In this document: positions 1 through 9,311 of the stretch, in pieces | How positions within the stretch are numbered: the stretch's first letter is position 1 | Layout: each line of letters opens with the position of its first letter | From: Pelagicoccus sp. SDUM812002 | GTDB taxonomy: Bacteria > Verrucomicrobiota > Verrucomicrobiia > Opitutales > Opitutaceae | Assembly: GCF_031127835.1 (NCBI RefSeq) | Contig: NZ_JARXHX010000002.1 | Location: forward strand, 62,001 to 126,000 | DNA: 64,000 bases | Direction of reading: 5' to 3' | Notes under the pieces: generated by a model | What the model saw: only the letters and a program-made list of their open reading frames with translations | Told to the model about the DNA's origin: nothing | Databases searched by the model: none | Position numbers and translations under genes: made by a program

Positions 1-356
1 GCTTCTTGAGCAGACTTATCGATGCGTACTTCAGCCGTTTGGCGAGCTTCCGTCACGATCGTTTTCGCTTCGACGGACGCTTCTTGAAGAATACGTTTCT
101 TTTCCGCTTCAGCTTCAGCAAGCTTGACCTTCATCTCTTCCGCATACTTGAGGCCGGAATCGATCTTGGATTCACGCTCCTCCATCGTGGCCATCACTGG
201 CTTGAAAGCGAACTTCCAAAGAACGGTTGCAAGGATCGTGAAGCTGATCGCCTGCATGAGGATGTGGCTCCCATGGATACCAAACGTTTCGACGAGGTTC
301 GCTGAGTCAGCTGCTTGAGGATCTGCCGCCGCGAGGACTTGGATGAGGTCAGTCAT
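1..356 (-). CDS. atpF: F0F1 ATP synthase subunit b (partial, C-terminus off the left edge)
   Basis: Peripheral-stalk subunit b of the F0F1 ATP synthase; it anchors the F1 head to the membrane part. Reading the minus strand from the ATG at 354-356 gives about 118 residues with no stop before the window edge. The start reads MTDLIQVLAAADPQ. A short hydrophobic stretch (HILMQAISFTILATVLWKF, about residues 32-50) is followed by FKPVMATMEERESKI and a long charged helix rich in Glu, Lys and Ala, which is the classic b-subunit layout: one N-terminal membrane segment, then a dimeric coiled coil. It lies downstream of atpE in the usual atpB-E-F order, so the rest of the operon (delta, alpha, gamma, beta, epsilon) probably continues to the left. 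The N-terminus before the membrane segment is somewhat long and acidic. Confidence 0.9.
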   Translation of the reverse strand, partial: MTDLIQVLAAADPQAADSANLVETFGIHGSHILMQAISFTILATVLWKFAFKPVMATMEERESKIDSGLKYAEEMKVKLAEAEAEKKRILQEASVEAKTIVTEARQTAEVRIDKSAQE

Positions 357-444
357 GTTCGTAGAGTGATACGAGAGTAATTGAGAAAATAGCTAAGGCA
401 CCACCAGCACGAACGCGGATGGTGCCAAAAGTATTCAAGCGGGC

Positions 445-651
445 TTACTGGATGAAGAAGATGGCGAGGATGCCGAGACCTTCTGCTAGAGCCATACCAA
501 GGATCGCCTGAACGAGGATCTTGCCGGAAGCTCCTGGGTTACGACCCACTGCTTCCGCAGCCTTGAGACCGATGAGGCCTACGCCAATCGCTGCTCCGAG
601 AGCACCGATACCTGCACCAATGTTACCTGTGATTTCCGCGAGGATGTTCAT
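445..651 (-). CDS. atpE: F0F1 ATP synthase subunit c (proteolipid)
   Basis: Sixty-eight residues forming two hydrophobic helices joined by a polar loop (KAAEAVGRNPGAS), as in c-ring proteolipids. The ion-carrying carboxylate is Glu57 in MALAEGLGI, in the middle of helix 2. Helix 1 is glycine-rich (GAGIGALGAAIGVGLIG) and lacks the Gln that Na+-translocating c subunits such as that of Propionigenium use, so proton coupling is the likelier reading. It sits 78 bases downstream of atpB and about 90 bases upstream of atpF. The ATG is preceded by an A-rich leader without a Shine-Dalgarno sequence. Confidence 0.95.
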   Translation of the reverse strand: MNILAEITGNIGAGIGALGAAIGVGLIGLKAAEAVGRNPGASGKILVQAILGMALAEGLGILAIFFIQ

Positions 652-729
652 TATACGTATTTTTTTTTGTTAGCTATTATATTGCCGCCCACATTTTTTG
701 TACATGGTCCCGACAACAGATTGTTTACT

Positions 730-1575
730 CTAGTGGTGCTCTTCTCCGTCACCATGGTTGCAGATGAGCCCCACATACACGCTAAACAGAAGGATGAAAA
801 CCAGCGGTTGGACAAACCCAACAATGAGCTCGAGAAAATAGAAAGGGAAGATGAAACCGGTTTGGTGCAGCAAACTCTCGCCGCCATAAATATTGCCGAA
901 CAAACGCACCGATAGGGTGAGAGGGCGAATGAGTATGGATACCACTTCGATGACACCGACGATGAGAAAGATCGGCCACAATGCCATCCACATGAACTTG
1001 CCCACCTCCTTCTTATCCGCTTTGTTGCCGAAGAGATCCCTGATCAGGACCACTGGTCCATCCGACTTGAGCACAATGAAGAGCCAAGCGATCATGGTAA
1101 CGCCCGCTAGAGCTATCGTTCCATTCCAGTCAGCGTTCGCGGGGCGGATCCATGGCTCGGTCACATGGAAATGACCATCTTCCCCAGTATAACCCATTCC
1201 CACACTGCCCACTCCCGGTAGCAATCCGCTCCAGTTTTGGATAAGGATGTAAAAGAAGAGCCCCAAGATCATGGGTAAGGTCAGTCGAAACGCCTTGCTG
1301 CCAACAATGGGTTTAGTCGTGTCGCGCACGAAACACAGCATCGACTCCACCAAAGCCTGTCCCTTGGACGGTACCATTTTCGGACGGCCCACCATTGCAC
1401 GGATACCAACTATGAGTAGGATCGAAATCACCCAGCTCGTCACCATCGAGTTGGTGACCGGCAGTCCGAATATGTTAAAGAGTTCATTCGCTGCGGGGCT
1501 GACCGCGGCAGATGCATCAGCTACCGGGAGAAGTAGCGCTAGTGATGAGAGGAGAAATGTCTTTTTGCCCGCCAT
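730..1575 (-). CDS. atpB: F0F1 ATP synthase subunit a
   Basis: Membrane subunit a, which forms the proton half-channels beside the c-ring. The C-terminal third carries the family signature with the essential arginine, VRLFGNIYGGESLLHQTG, followed by a hydrophobic hairpin ending in a short His-rich tail (GDGEEHH). I chose the ATG at 1573-1575 (MAGKKTFLLSSLALLLPVADASA), giving 281 residues and an N-terminus that resembles a cleavable signal sequence. The frame stays open upstream to about 1815, but that extension is basic and not membrane-like, and it would overlap the divergent gene at 1747. First gene of the operon; the 171 bases upstream should hold the promoter. No Shine-Dalgarno is visible. 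Confidence 0.93.
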   Translation of the reverse strand: MAGKKTFLLSSLALLLPVADASAAVSPAANELFNIFGLPVTNSMVTSWVISILLIVGIRAMVGRPKMVPSKGQALVESMLCFVRDTTKPIVGSKAFRLTLPMILGLFFYILIQNWSGLLPGVGSVGMGYTGEDGHFHVTEPWIRPANADWNGTIALAGVTMIAWLFIVLKSDGPVVLIRDLFGNKADKKEVGKFMWMALWPIFLIVGVIEVVSILIRPLTLSVRLFGNIYGGESLLHQTGFIFPFYFLELIVGFVQPLVFILLFSVYVGLICNHGDGEEHH

Positions 1576-1746
1576 AGGTGAAAGAAGGAGAGTTTGTTGT
1601 ACCAGCCTCGAGGGGCCGTCAACTCTGGAAAGACTTTTTACGCCTATTAGGGCAGATTGTAAGTATTTCATTTCATGCCCAGTAAGAAATCTAATACTGA
1701 GAGTAAGTTCTTGGCTTAGCCTTCTAGATCTGAAATTTAGAGTGCA

Positions 1747-1944
1747 ATGGCCAAGGACAATCTTACCAACGCGCTCAGTGGTTTGAAGGAAATCGAGAAG
1801 AAGCGATCTCCCCACAAGGCGGCGAAGAAGCGGCCAGTTAAGCGGGGTCGCCCCAAGGCATTCGATCCATTCTATCTTTTTTGCACGATCCTGGCGGTGA
1901 TGGCAATCGGACTGCAGCTAGTAGCAATTGCAGCCTACGGGTAG
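1747..1944 (+). CDS. Small basic single-pass membrane protein, function unknown
   Basis: A 65-residue reading frame divergent from atpB. The first 38 residues are strongly basic (KKRSPHKAAKKRPVKRGRPK), and the last 25 form one convincing membrane helix (FYLFCTILAVMAIGLQLVAIAAYG). The basic-inside rule predicts an N-in orientation with almost nothing outside. The clean split into a cationic arm and a helix, and the position in a gap between two divergently placed genes, argue that it is real. I do not recognise a family. It is not an AtpI homologue by appearance, since AtpI has two or more helices. Codon usage looks like that of the neighbours. Confidence 0.55.
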   Translation: MAKDNLTNALSGLKEIEKKRSPHKAAKKRPVKRGRPKAFDPFYLFCTILAVMAIGLQLVAIAAYG

Positions 1945-2019
1945 GTATTCGTGGAATAGTTAGATTATATAATAGTGTAGCGCAGTTTCGTTTCACCTAC
2001 CAATGTTATCTGGGACGTG

Positions 2020-2610
2020 CTAGCGCTTAACAACGACGAGTGACTGGTAGCTATCGGCTCTGTTTTGGAACACCGTTTCGCGTTCGAAAGGCCATTCAAA
2101 ATTGCCTTCAGGCTCCCAAACGTCCTGCTCAGCAATAACTTGCTCGGCCCAATCGAAGTAGGGACCATGGTCAGTGCGGAAATGGCAACGAACACCTGAG
2201 GCGCAACGCTTTGCGAGCTCTGATAGGAACTTTACGCTGAAAAGGCGGTTTTTCCAATGGCGTTTCTTGGGCCAAGGGTCCGGAAAAAGGATAAAAACTT
2301 CGTTTAATCGAACGTGACTTGGCATCAGATCGAGAACTTCAAAAGCTTCGCCACGGACAAAGCGAGCGTTCGTCGCTCCTGCCCGCTCCACCTTTTTCTG
2401 CGCCCTCTCGATTCGGTCTCCGATGAGGTCTACACCTAGGCACTGTTTCTCGGGGAACGAAACAGCGAAATCTGCCAGCCAGTGCCCATGGCCGCAACCG
2501 ATCTCTAAGGTGAGGACAGCAGGTACCGAAAATAGCGTGGCGAGTTTTTCTTCAAGCTGGGCCCGTCTCTTCTCAACCCATTCGAGGTGCTGTGCGTATC
2601 CGGCGTTCAT
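2020..2610 (-). CDS. trmB: tRNA (guanine-N7-)-methyltransferase
   Basis: SAM-dependent Rossmann-fold methyltransferase that makes m7G46 in the tRNA variable loop. The SAM-binding motif I is LEIGCGHGHWL near residue 36, followed by CLGVDLIGDR. The TrmB hallmark FILFPDPWPKKRHWKNRLF lies in the middle of the protein, and FRTDHGPYFDW is the late substrate-binding motif. I start at the ATG at 2608-2610 (MNAGYAQHLEW), 196 residues; a GTG six codons upstream is possible. The gene follows the sensor kinase gene by about 50 bases on the same strand and may be cotranscribed. Confidence 0.93.
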   Translation of the reverse strand: MNAGYAQHLEWVEKRRAQLEEKLATLFSVPAVLTLEIGCGHGHWLADFAVSFPEKQCLGVDLIGDRIERAQKKVERAGATNARFVRGEAFEVLDLMPSHVRLNEVFILFPDPWPKKRHWKNRLFSVKFLSELAKRCASGVRCHFRTDHGPYFDWAEQVIAEQDVWEPEGNFEWPFERETVFQNRADSYQSLVVVKR

Positions 2611-2658
2611 GGCTGCGGGTTTAAGCACTGAAATTCGGGCGCTTTCAACTCGTATTTG

Positions 2659-3984
2659 TCAGCTTTTCTCGGTTTCCGTCTCGAGCGGGAGCGTATTAGC
2701 GTCTTCCCGCAACGCCGGAAGCAATGGCAGACTGAAAACCACTCGTAGGCCGCCCTTGTCGGCAAGCTCGGCCCAGACTTGCCCCTCATGCCACTCGATA
2801 ATGTGTTTAACGATGCTCAGTCCAAGGCCAGTTCCTCCCGTTTCGCGAGATCGACCCTTATCGACTCGATAAAAACGCTCGAAAATCTTGTTCAAGTCTT
2901 CCTTAGGAACTCCCGCCCCTTCGTCCTCTACCCAAAGCAGCAACTCACCTCCACGAACGCGTGCACCGATCCAAATACACCCGCCTTCTGGCGAGTACTT
3001 GAAGGCGTTCTCGACGAGATTGTCGAAGACCTGGCGGAGCTTGAGCACGTCATAGCGAACACGCGCTACCATCTCGTCAGTAAAAGCAGTCTGAACCTTG
3101 AGCCCCGATTTGCGAGGACTCGAACCGTAGTCGAACGCGATTTCCCGAATCCAAGACAATACATCGGACTCTGACCAATCGAAACTCGGAGCATCGCCCT
3201 CTAACCGCGAAAGGCTCAACAGGTCATTGATAAGCAACGCTAAGCGTTCCGAGTGTCGGTGAATGGTCGAAATAAACTGCTCCCGATCCTGCAAGGGCAT
3301 CGTTTCGTGATCCGAAACCAACGTCTCCGAGTACCCCTTAATCACTGCGACAGGAGTTTTCAACTCATGCGACGCATTCGCCACGAAATTTTTGCGGGCC
3401 TGAGCCAATAGCTTCTGCCGCGTCGTATCGTGTAGAACAAACAGAAACCATGGGCCGTTTCCCTCCAAAGCTTCAGAAAGACGGGAAGCAGTGATATCGA
3501 GCCAGATCTCCGATTGCCCATTGCGAAAAGCGATTTCCCGTTTAGCAGGCCCCCTACCCTTTTTAACATCCCAGACAAAATCCAGAAAGTCAGAGCTGCC
3601 CATTCCGCTTTCAATGCGTTGCCCTACTCCCTCTGTCATAGAGGGAAACATGTTCTTCAAAGCGTTGTTAACTAGTAGGATATAATTATCGCGGTCGATG
3701 ATAATTACGCCTTCCTGCAAACTCCCTAACGTGGTATCGATCTGATTGAGCTGCCCGCTACTCTTGCGACTCAAACTGTTGTTGTCCTCGATGAGACGAT
3801 TAAGCTCGTTCAGAAGTAATCCCCAATTCTCGTTGACTCCCCGAAAATCCGAGGAATGGGTCAAAATGGAAGTGCGGCTCGTGAGCGATTCAGCGAGCAA
3901 GCGAATCGCTACCTTCTGCCGGAAGTACTTCCTAGCAAAGAAGATAGCGCAGCCTAGGGCGACGCAGGCAAAAATTGTGGTCAT
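2659..3984 (-). CDS. phoR: Sensor histidine kinase, PhoR-like
   Basis: A 441-residue membrane kinase. Residues 1-17 form a short N-terminal membrane helix; then comes a linker, a PAS-like sensor (about 90-190, including EGVIIIDRDNYILLVNN), the HisKA dimerisation helix with the phospho-acceptor His in NFVANASHELKTPVAVIKGYSE, and a complete HATPase_c domain with N box (FDNLVENAFKYSPEGG), G1 (VEDEGAGVP), F box (FERFYRVDKGRS) and G2 (GGTGLGLSIV). This is the PhoR layout, with a PAS but no large periplasmic sensor. It starts 6 bases after the response regulator stop codon. The phosphate-sensing role rests on overall similarity only, as no pst or pho transport genes lie nearby. Confidence 0.85.
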   Translation of the reverse strand: MTTIFACVALGCAIFFARKYFRQKVAIRLLAESLTSRTSILTHSSDFRGVNENWGLLLNELNRLIEDNNSLSRKSSGQLNQIDTTLGSLQEGVIIIDRDNYILLVNNALKNMFPSMTEGVGQRIESGMGSSDFLDFVWDVKKGRGPAKREIAFRNGQSEIWLDITASRLSEALEGNGPWFLFVLHDTTRQKLLAQARKNFVANASHELKTPVAVIKGYSETLVSDHETMPLQDREQFISTIHRHSERLALLINDLLSLSRLEGDAPSFDWSESDVLSWIREIAFDYGSSPRKSGLKVQTAFTDEMVARVRYDVLKLRQVFDNLVENAFKYSPEGGCIWIGARVRGGELLLWVEDEGAGVPKEDLNKIFERFYRVDKGRSRETGGTGLGLSIVKHIIEWHEGQVWAELADKGGLRVVFSLPLLPALREDANTLPLETETEKS

Positions 3985-3990
3985 AAGGTA

Positions 3991-4689
3991 CTACCGGCTT
4001 TCAACTAAGCGGTAGCCCACCCCACGAACGGTCTCAAGCCAAGAGGCTTCGTTCCCAAGTTTTTCACGCAATCGACGCATATGCGTGTCGACGGTACGAG
4101 TTTCAATATCGTTCTCGTAGTTCCAAACCTTGTGAAGGAGCGTTTCGCGAGTCTGCACCTTGCCCCGCTCCTCCAATAGCAGTTTGAGCAAACGGAATTC
4201 CGTCGCGGTCAGATCGATACCTTCCGATTCCACTTCCACGCGATGATGTTCTACATCCATGCGGATTCCGTTCACCTCGAGAACCTTGGCCTCTTCGGTC
4301 TCGACTCGACGCTTGAGAACTGCCGAAACGCGCAACATCAGTTCTTTCGGGCTAAATGGTTTGCACACGTAATCGTCCGCACCGCTCTCGAAGCCATCGA
4401 TGCGGTCCCCTTCCTCCGTCTTGGCACTGAGAAAGATAATCGGAATTTCCTTCAAAGTAGAATCGGCCCTCATCAGACGGCAAACCTGCAAGCCGCTGAA
4501 ATCTGGCATCATTATATCTAGAACCACCAGCTCTGGCCTAAATTGACGTGCCGTTTCAAGAGCGATACGGGAGTCATTCAAGGTACGAACCTCGTAACCG
4601 CGTTGGCGCAAATGATAGCTCAGCAACTCTGTCACATCGACTTCGTCGTCTACTACCAAAATTCTTTTCGAGTCATCCATAGCTACCAT
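3991..4689 (-). CDS. phoB: Response regulator, PhoB/OmpR family
   Basis: 232 residues: an N-terminal receiver with the acidic pocket (VVDDEVD), the phospho-acceptor Asp in LVVLDIMMPDFSG, the switch Ser/Thr-Ala in IIFLSAKTEE and Lys in DYVCKPFSP; then a C-terminal winged helix (LTATEFRLLKLLLEERGKV, ending VRGVGYRLVESR). It is transcribed just before the kinase with a 6-base gap, so the two are surely cotranscribed and probably cognate. ATG at 4687-4689; a second ATG three codons later is equally possible. The 158 bases upstream, before mnmG ends, are AT-rich and should contain the promoter. Confidence 0.88.
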   Translation of the reverse strand: MVAMDDSKRILVVDDEVDVTELLSYHLRQRGYEVRTLNDSRIALETARQFRPELVVLDIMMPDFSGLQVCRLMRADSTLKEIPIIFLSAKTEEGDRIDGFESGADDYVCKPFSPKELMLRVSAVLKRRVETEEAKVLEVNGIRMDVEHHRVEVESEGIDLTATEFRLLKLLLEERGKVQTRETLLHKVWNYENDIETRTVDTHMRRLREKLGNEASWLETVRGVGYRLVESR

Positions 4690-4847
4690 AAGCGTAATAA
4701 GTAAGGACCCAATTGTTACGAGACAAAGTCGGAGCGCAACTTCAGGTGCGTTACAATCCGGTGACGCACGGACCGTTATTCGACAAACAACCGTCTACGC
4801 AAATCTGAATTGTAAATTTAATTTCTAAAATGCTCTACATCAATCTA

Positions 4848-6698
4848 TTACGACCTTAATGCAATCATCAAAATACTAACATCAGAGGGGTTAACGCCAC
4901 TAATACGTCCCGCTTGAGCAAGCGTGGCTGGCTTTGTCTCGCTGAGCTTCGCAATAGACTCCAAACGCAACCCATTGAGTTTAGAATAGTCGAAATCAGC
5001 CGGTATTTTGATCTTCTCCACGTCCTTGAGCTTCGCAATCTGTCGCGTTTCACGTTCGAGATAGCCAGCGTACTTAGTTCGATACATAACCTGATCCAAG
5101 GTTTCTTTCTTCAATGCTCCCAACTCCGCAGGTAGCTCACCCTCCCCTATTCCTCGGCGAATATGAGTTGCCCATGTAGCGGTATCGCGACGGTTCCTTT
5201 CAAGCCAATCGACCCATTTCGCGACATCAGCTTTCTTCGCCTTCATTCTGAGCAGCCGCTCGTTCGACACCAGCCCGTGAGCTTGAGCATGCTCAAGCAT
5301 TCGCAACTCAGCACTCCCATGATTGAACAGCAAACGGTACTCCGCCCGACTCGTGAACATGCGGTATGGCTCCTTGGTACCTTTAGTCACCAAGTCATCG
5401 ATCAGCACTCCTATATAGCCGTCATGGCGCTTCAACACCATCGGGTCCTCACACCTCGCTTTCAGTACCGCATTCACGCCTGCAACCAGCCCTTGGCAAG
5501 CCGCCTCCTCATAACCGGAAGTACCATTGATCTGACCCGCAAAGAAAAGATTCTCTACCTTCTTAGACTCTAAATGAGGGAAAAGCTGGGTCGGAGGAGC
5601 GAAATCGTATTCAACGGCGTAAGCTGGCCTCAAAAGATGCACATCCCGCAAACCGTCAATCGAACGAAGCATCTCCAACTGCGTAGAAAATGGAAGACTC
5701 GTCGACAGCCCGTTCACATAATACTCGTTCGTGTTACGACCCTCGGGCTCCAAGAACAGCATATGCCGCGTCTTATCGGCGAAGCGTACAAATTTATCCT
5801 CGATACTTGGGCAATACCGAGGGCCAGTTCCCTCAATCTCGCCGCCATACATGGCGGAAAGATGCAGATTGTCGTTAACGATGCACTGGGTCTCCTTCGA
5901 AGTGTACGTGATCCAACACGAAACCTGTTCAGACCCCGGTTTCCAGCCAGCAAACATTTCTCCGCGTTGTTCCACGTGGAACAGATCCTTTTCACCACGC
6001 GTATCGTAGAACCCGAATAATGCAGGATCCTCATCCCCCCTTTGTTCCTCAAGCCCTGAAAAGTCTATGGTGCGACCCAGAAGCCTTGGCGGTGTACCAG
6101 TCTTAAGTCGTTCGAGCTCGATACCGGCCTCGAGAAAGCTCCCTGAGAGCGTTTTGGCTGAATAATCACCCATCCGCCCGCCTTCGGTCTTGTTTTTGCC
6201 CACGTGCATTAAGCCTCTCAGGAACGTACCTGTGGTTACGACCAAGGTCTTTCCATAAAAATCGACATCAAGATTAGTCCGGCATCCGACAACTTTTCCG
6301 CTCTTGAATATCAATCCGGTGACGGTCGCTTGGAAAATGGAAAGGTTTTCCTGAAGCTCCAGTACATGCTTCATACGGAGAGCATATACTTTCTTGTCGC
6401 ACTGAGCACGCGGTGACTGGACCGCCGGACCCTTAGATGCATTGAGCAGACGGAACTGAATTCCAGATACATCGGCATTGATCGCCATTTCGCCGCCCAA
6501 TGCATCGATTTCGCGGACCATTTGGCCTTTGGCGACTCCGCCTATAGCCGGATTGCAACTCATAGCTGCAATCGTGTCTATATTTCCGCTTAACACCAAG
6601 GTTCGAGCACCCATCCGAGCCGCAGCCAAAGCTGCCTCGCACCCGGCATGACCCGCACCACAGACAATAACATCGTACTCATCCAGCATTCCGCTCAT
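4848..6698 (-). CDS. mnmG: tRNA uridine-5-carboxymethylaminomethyl synthesis enzyme MnmG (GidA)
   Basis: FAD-dependent partner of MnmE in making cmnm5U at the tRNA wobble position. The FAD dinucleotide motif GAGHAG is at residues 14-19, and the conserved CNPAIGG segment with its Cys is at 48-54. The C-terminal FAD motif is GQINGTSGYEEAACQG, and the tail keeps the helical MnmE-binding domain (YAGYLERETRQI, ending LAQAGRISGVNPSDVSILMI). From the ATG at 6696-6698 the protein is 616 residues, normal for the family; an upstream TTG at 6732 adds 12 non-conserved residues. It follows mnmE by 63 bases on the same strand. Confidence 0.95.
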   Translation of the reverse strand: MSGMLDEYDVIVCGAGHAGCEAALAAARMGARTLVLSGNIDTIAAMSCNPAIGGVAKGQMVREIDALGGEMAINADVSGIQFRLLNASKGPAVQSPRAQCDKKVYALRMKHVLELQENLSIFQATVTGLIFKSGKVVGCRTNLDVDFYGKTLVVTTGTFLRGLMHVGKNKTEGGRMGDYSAKTLSGSFLEAGIELERLKTGTPPRLLGRTIDFSGLEEQRGDEDPALFGFYDTRGEKDLFHVEQRGEMFAGWKPGSEQVSCWITYTSKETQCIVNDNLHLSAMYGGEIEGTGPRYCPSIEDKFVRFADKTRHMLFLEPEGRNTNEYYVNGLSTSLPFSTQLEMLRSIDGLRDVHLLRPAYAVEYDFAPPTQLFPHLESKKVENLFFAGQINGTSGYEEAACQGLVAGVNAVLKARCEDPMVLKRHDGYIGVLIDDLVTKGTKEPYRMFTSRAEYRLLFNHGSAELRMLEHAQAHGLVSNERLLRMKAKKADVAKWVDWLERNRRDTATWATHIRRGIGEGELPAELGALKKETLDQVMYRTKYAGYLERETRQIAKLKDVEKIKIPADFDYSKLNGLRLESIAKLSETKPATLAQAGRISGVNPSDVSILMIALRS

Positions 6699-6761
6699 GG
6701 ACGTGGACGATAGGATAGGGGACTGGAAGCTCAAGCAGCTTCGTACCCCCCCTGCAAACAG

Positions 6762-8120
6762 CTACTTGCCGATGCAAAAGCTCGAAAATAGCACATCGAG
6801 CATGTCTTCGGTGTCGATTCGCCCTAAAACACAGCCAATCGCATCCACCGCACCTCGAAGCTCGCTTGCAACAAACTCCGCAGGTTCACCTTCCTCGAAC
6901 TTCCCGATGGCAGATTCCAAGCAGCTTGCCAGCTCTTTGAGGGCCGCGCTATGTCGAGCGTTTACCAAAATGAGATCATCTTGATCCTGGGCCAAATGAG
7001 CATCGATCATCGCAACAATCGTAGTCTTCAAAGTATCCAGCCCCTCTCCAGAGAGGGCACACATCGAAACCCGTTGCAATTCGGAGAGCTCAGAGGGGAG
7101 GGGACGTAAGTCACCTAAATCAGACTTGTTCTGCACTACAATACAGTTCTCAGCGTTCAATTGCTCGGAAACTTCATCTGGCAAAACTGGAGCCGGAAGG
7201 CTGCCATCGAGCACCAACAAGAACAGGTCCGCCTCTTCGCTCAGCTCGACTGTTTTGCGAATCCCTTGACGCTCGATTCCGCTAGCAGCCTCGCGAAGCC
7301 CTGCCGTATCCATTAACTGGAGACAGTGACCTTCTAAAATGACACGTTCTCGAATAAAGTCACGAGTAGTGCCAGGCTCGTCGCTCACGATCGCTCGTTC
7401 GAAACCGAGCAGGCAATTGAGCAAAGAGCTTTTACCTGCATTCGGTTCACCGAGAATCAGAGTCTTGACGCCGTCTCGCAGGAAGGCAGCGTACTTGCCG
7501 CTGTCGATGATCCGAGAGCAGTAAGCTAGCACTGAACGAATCGCCTCGATTTCCTTCTTCTTCTGCTCGGGCGGAAGATCCTCCTCTGGAAAATCGATGT
7601 ACGCTTCAACGGTCGCCACCGTTGTGAGGAGCCTAGTCTTGAGTTGCACGAGCTGGCGTCCGAAATTTCCTCTCAACTGGTTGTTAGCCACGCGGATAGC
7701 ACGATCACTGCGAGCTTGGATTAGTTCCATAACCGCTTCCGCTTGGGTCAAATCCATTCGTCCGTTGAGGAACGCGCGGCGCGTAAATTCTCCCGGCTCA
7801 GACTGCCGGCAGCCACGGGCCAGCATGTCCTCGAGCAACCGAGTGGCAATCAGAGGGTTTCCATGGCAACTCACCTCAAGCACGTCTTCACCCGTATACG
7901 ACTTCGGACCATTGAACAAAGTGTAGACCACGTCATCGAGGACTTCGCCAGAGATATCGCGATAGCTTCCATGGCAGGCTCGCCGAGGAGTAGGGGACTT
8001 CGCCAAATCAAAAACACTCCTCGCAATTTGGTTACATAAGGGACCCGTCACGCGAATCAATGCAATAGCCGACTCCCCTGCAGGGGTTGCTAATGCTACA
8101 ACTGTATCAGTATTTTCCAT
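6762..8120 (-). CDS. mnmE: tRNA modification GTPase MnmE (TrmE)
   Basis: 452 residues from the ATG at 8118-8120 (MENTDTVVALATPAG). It has an N-terminal tetrahydrofolate-binding domain (about 1-118), a helical domain, and a Ras-like G domain inserted at about 215-375 with G1 GEPNAGKS at 224-231, G3 DTAGLRE at 271-277 and G4 NKSD. The C-terminus ends FCIGK, containing the invariant catalytic Cys of the CIGK motif. It works with MnmG, encoded just downstream. The frame is open to 8204, but that extension overlaps the recA terminator hairpin and is not conserved in character. Confidence 0.95.
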   Translation of the reverse strand: MENTDTVVALATPAGESAIALIRVTGPLCNQIARSVFDLAKSPTPRRACHGSYRDISGEVLDDVVYTLFNGPKSYTGEDVLEVSCHGNPLIATRLLEDMLARGCRQSEPGEFTRRAFLNGRMDLTQAEAVMELIQARSDRAIRVANNQLRGNFGRQLVQLKTRLLTTVATVEAYIDFPEEDLPPEQKKKEIEAIRSVLAYCSRIIDSGKYAAFLRDGVKTLILGEPNAGKSSLLNCLLGFERAIVSDEPGTTRDFIRERVILEGHCLQLMDTAGLREAASGIERQGIRKTVELSEEADLFLLVLDGSLPAPVLPDEVSEQLNAENCIVVQNKSDLGDLRPLPSELSELQRVSMCALSGEGLDTLKTTIVAMIDAHLAQDQDDLILVNARHSAALKELASCLESAIGKFEEGEPAEFVASELRGAVDAIGCVLGRIDTEDMLDVLFSSFCIGK

Positions 8121-8185
8121 ACACTTTGAAATCCTATAGTTTTCTCGAACGCTCGCGGCACTCGTCCTCTCGTTACCCTTCCAAC

Positions 8186-8213
8186 AAAAAGACCGCTTTG
8201 ACAAGCGGCCTTT
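8186..8213 (-). terminator. Rho-independent terminator of recA
   Basis: On the minus strand, an 11-bp stem (AAAGGCCGCTT with AAGCGGTCTTT, one G-T wobble) closes a 4-base loop and runs into a T tract. It lies just after the recA stop codon and 65 bases before the mnmE start, separating the two genes. Confidence 0.85.
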
Positions 8214-8249
8214 GAAAAAGGGAAGGGGAGAAACGGTGGCTCCGTCTGG

Positions 8250-9311
8250 CTACTTGCTCGTCGCTTCCTCTAGTTGCTTCTTTACGAGCAGGTCGGGATT
8301 GACCGTTTCCAAAATCTTGACCGAAATCTCCTCAAATACCTCTTTGTTCTCGGAGAGGAAAGTCTTGGCGGCCTCACGGCCTTGACCGATCAGATCTCCG
8401 TTATAGGAAATCCAAGCTCCTTTCTTTTCAAGCACCTTGTGCTCAATTCCAAGGTCCACGATCGATCCAGTACGAGAGATGCCTTCGTTGTACATGATGT
8501 CGAATTCGGCCTCGGTAAAGGGGGCGGCGACCTTGTTTTTCACCATCTTGATTCGAGTACGGTTGCCCATGACCGTACCCGAGTTGTCCTTGATCTGTCC
8601 GATGCGACGAATGTCCATCCGCACCGAGGAGAAAAACTTGAGGGCGCGACCGCCAGGAGTGGTCTCCGGGCTGCCGAACATGACACCGATCTTTTCACGG
8701 ATCTGATTGGTGAACAAACAGATACACTTGGTCTTACTGACAATGGCAGTCAGTCGACGCATCGCTTGGCTCATGAGACGCGCTTGCGAACCGACCGTAG
8801 CATCACCCATCTGCCCATCGAGTTCGTTCTTGGAAACCAGTGCCGCAACAGAGTCGATCACGATTACGTCGATAGCATTCGAGCGGATCAAAGTTTCCGT
8901 GATATTGAGCGCGTCTTCACCAGAATCTGGCTGAGAAACCAAAAGATCGTCCACGTTAACGCCAAGCTTGCGGGCATACTTCGGGTCGAGCGCGTGTTCC
9001 ACGTCGATAAATGCAGCAAGGCCTCCTTTGCGCTGTGCCTCAGCGATGAGGCTCAAACACATGGTCGTCTTACCAGAAGATTCCGGTCCGTAGATTTCGC
9101 AGATACGGCCGCGCGGCAAGCCTCCCACACCCAGAGCGAGGTCGATCGAAATTGAACCGGTGGATATCACATCCACATCCAACTTGGATCCACTGCCCAA
9201 TCGCATGATCGACCCTTCACCGAACTGCTTAGTGATCGCGGAAATTGCGAGTTCGACGTTCTTTTCACGATCGTCAGAGGAGGGAAGGGGGTTCGTTTTA
9301 CCTTTAGCCAT
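8250..9311 (-). CDS. recA: Recombinase RecA
   Basis: 353 residues covering the whole RecA fold. Walker [10 protein letters not shown] is at residues 75-83, Walker B is [11 protein letters not shown], the L1 loop region contains DGQMGD, and L2 is [28 protein letters not shown] with the signature Gln. RecA forms filaments on single-stranded DNA for recombination and stimulates LexA self-cleavage. Monocistronic: it has a good terminator downstream and about 300 bases of non-coding DNA upstream. The ATG has no Shine-Dalgarno in front of it. Confidence 0.98.
   Translation of the reverse strand: MAKGKTNPLPSSDDREKNVELAISAITKQFGEGSIMRLGSGSKLDVDVISTGSISIDLALGVGGLPRGRICEIYGPESSGKTTMCLSLIAEAQRKGGLAAFIDVEHALDPKYARKLGVNVDDLLVSQPDSGEDALNITETLIRSNAIDVIVIDSVAALVSKNELDGQMGDATVGSQARLMSQAMRRLTAIVSKTKCICLFTNQIREKIGVMFGSPETTPGGRALKFFSSVRMDIRRIGQIKDNSGTVMGNRTRIKMVKNKVAAPFTEAEFDIMYNEGISRTGSIVDLGIEHKVLEKKGAWISYNGDLIGQGREAAKTFLSENKEVFEEISVKILETVNPDLLVKKQLEEATSK

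Noticed and set aside
8274-9155. Plus-strand frame opposite recA
   Set aside because: Shadow of recA; the translation has no recognisable pattern.
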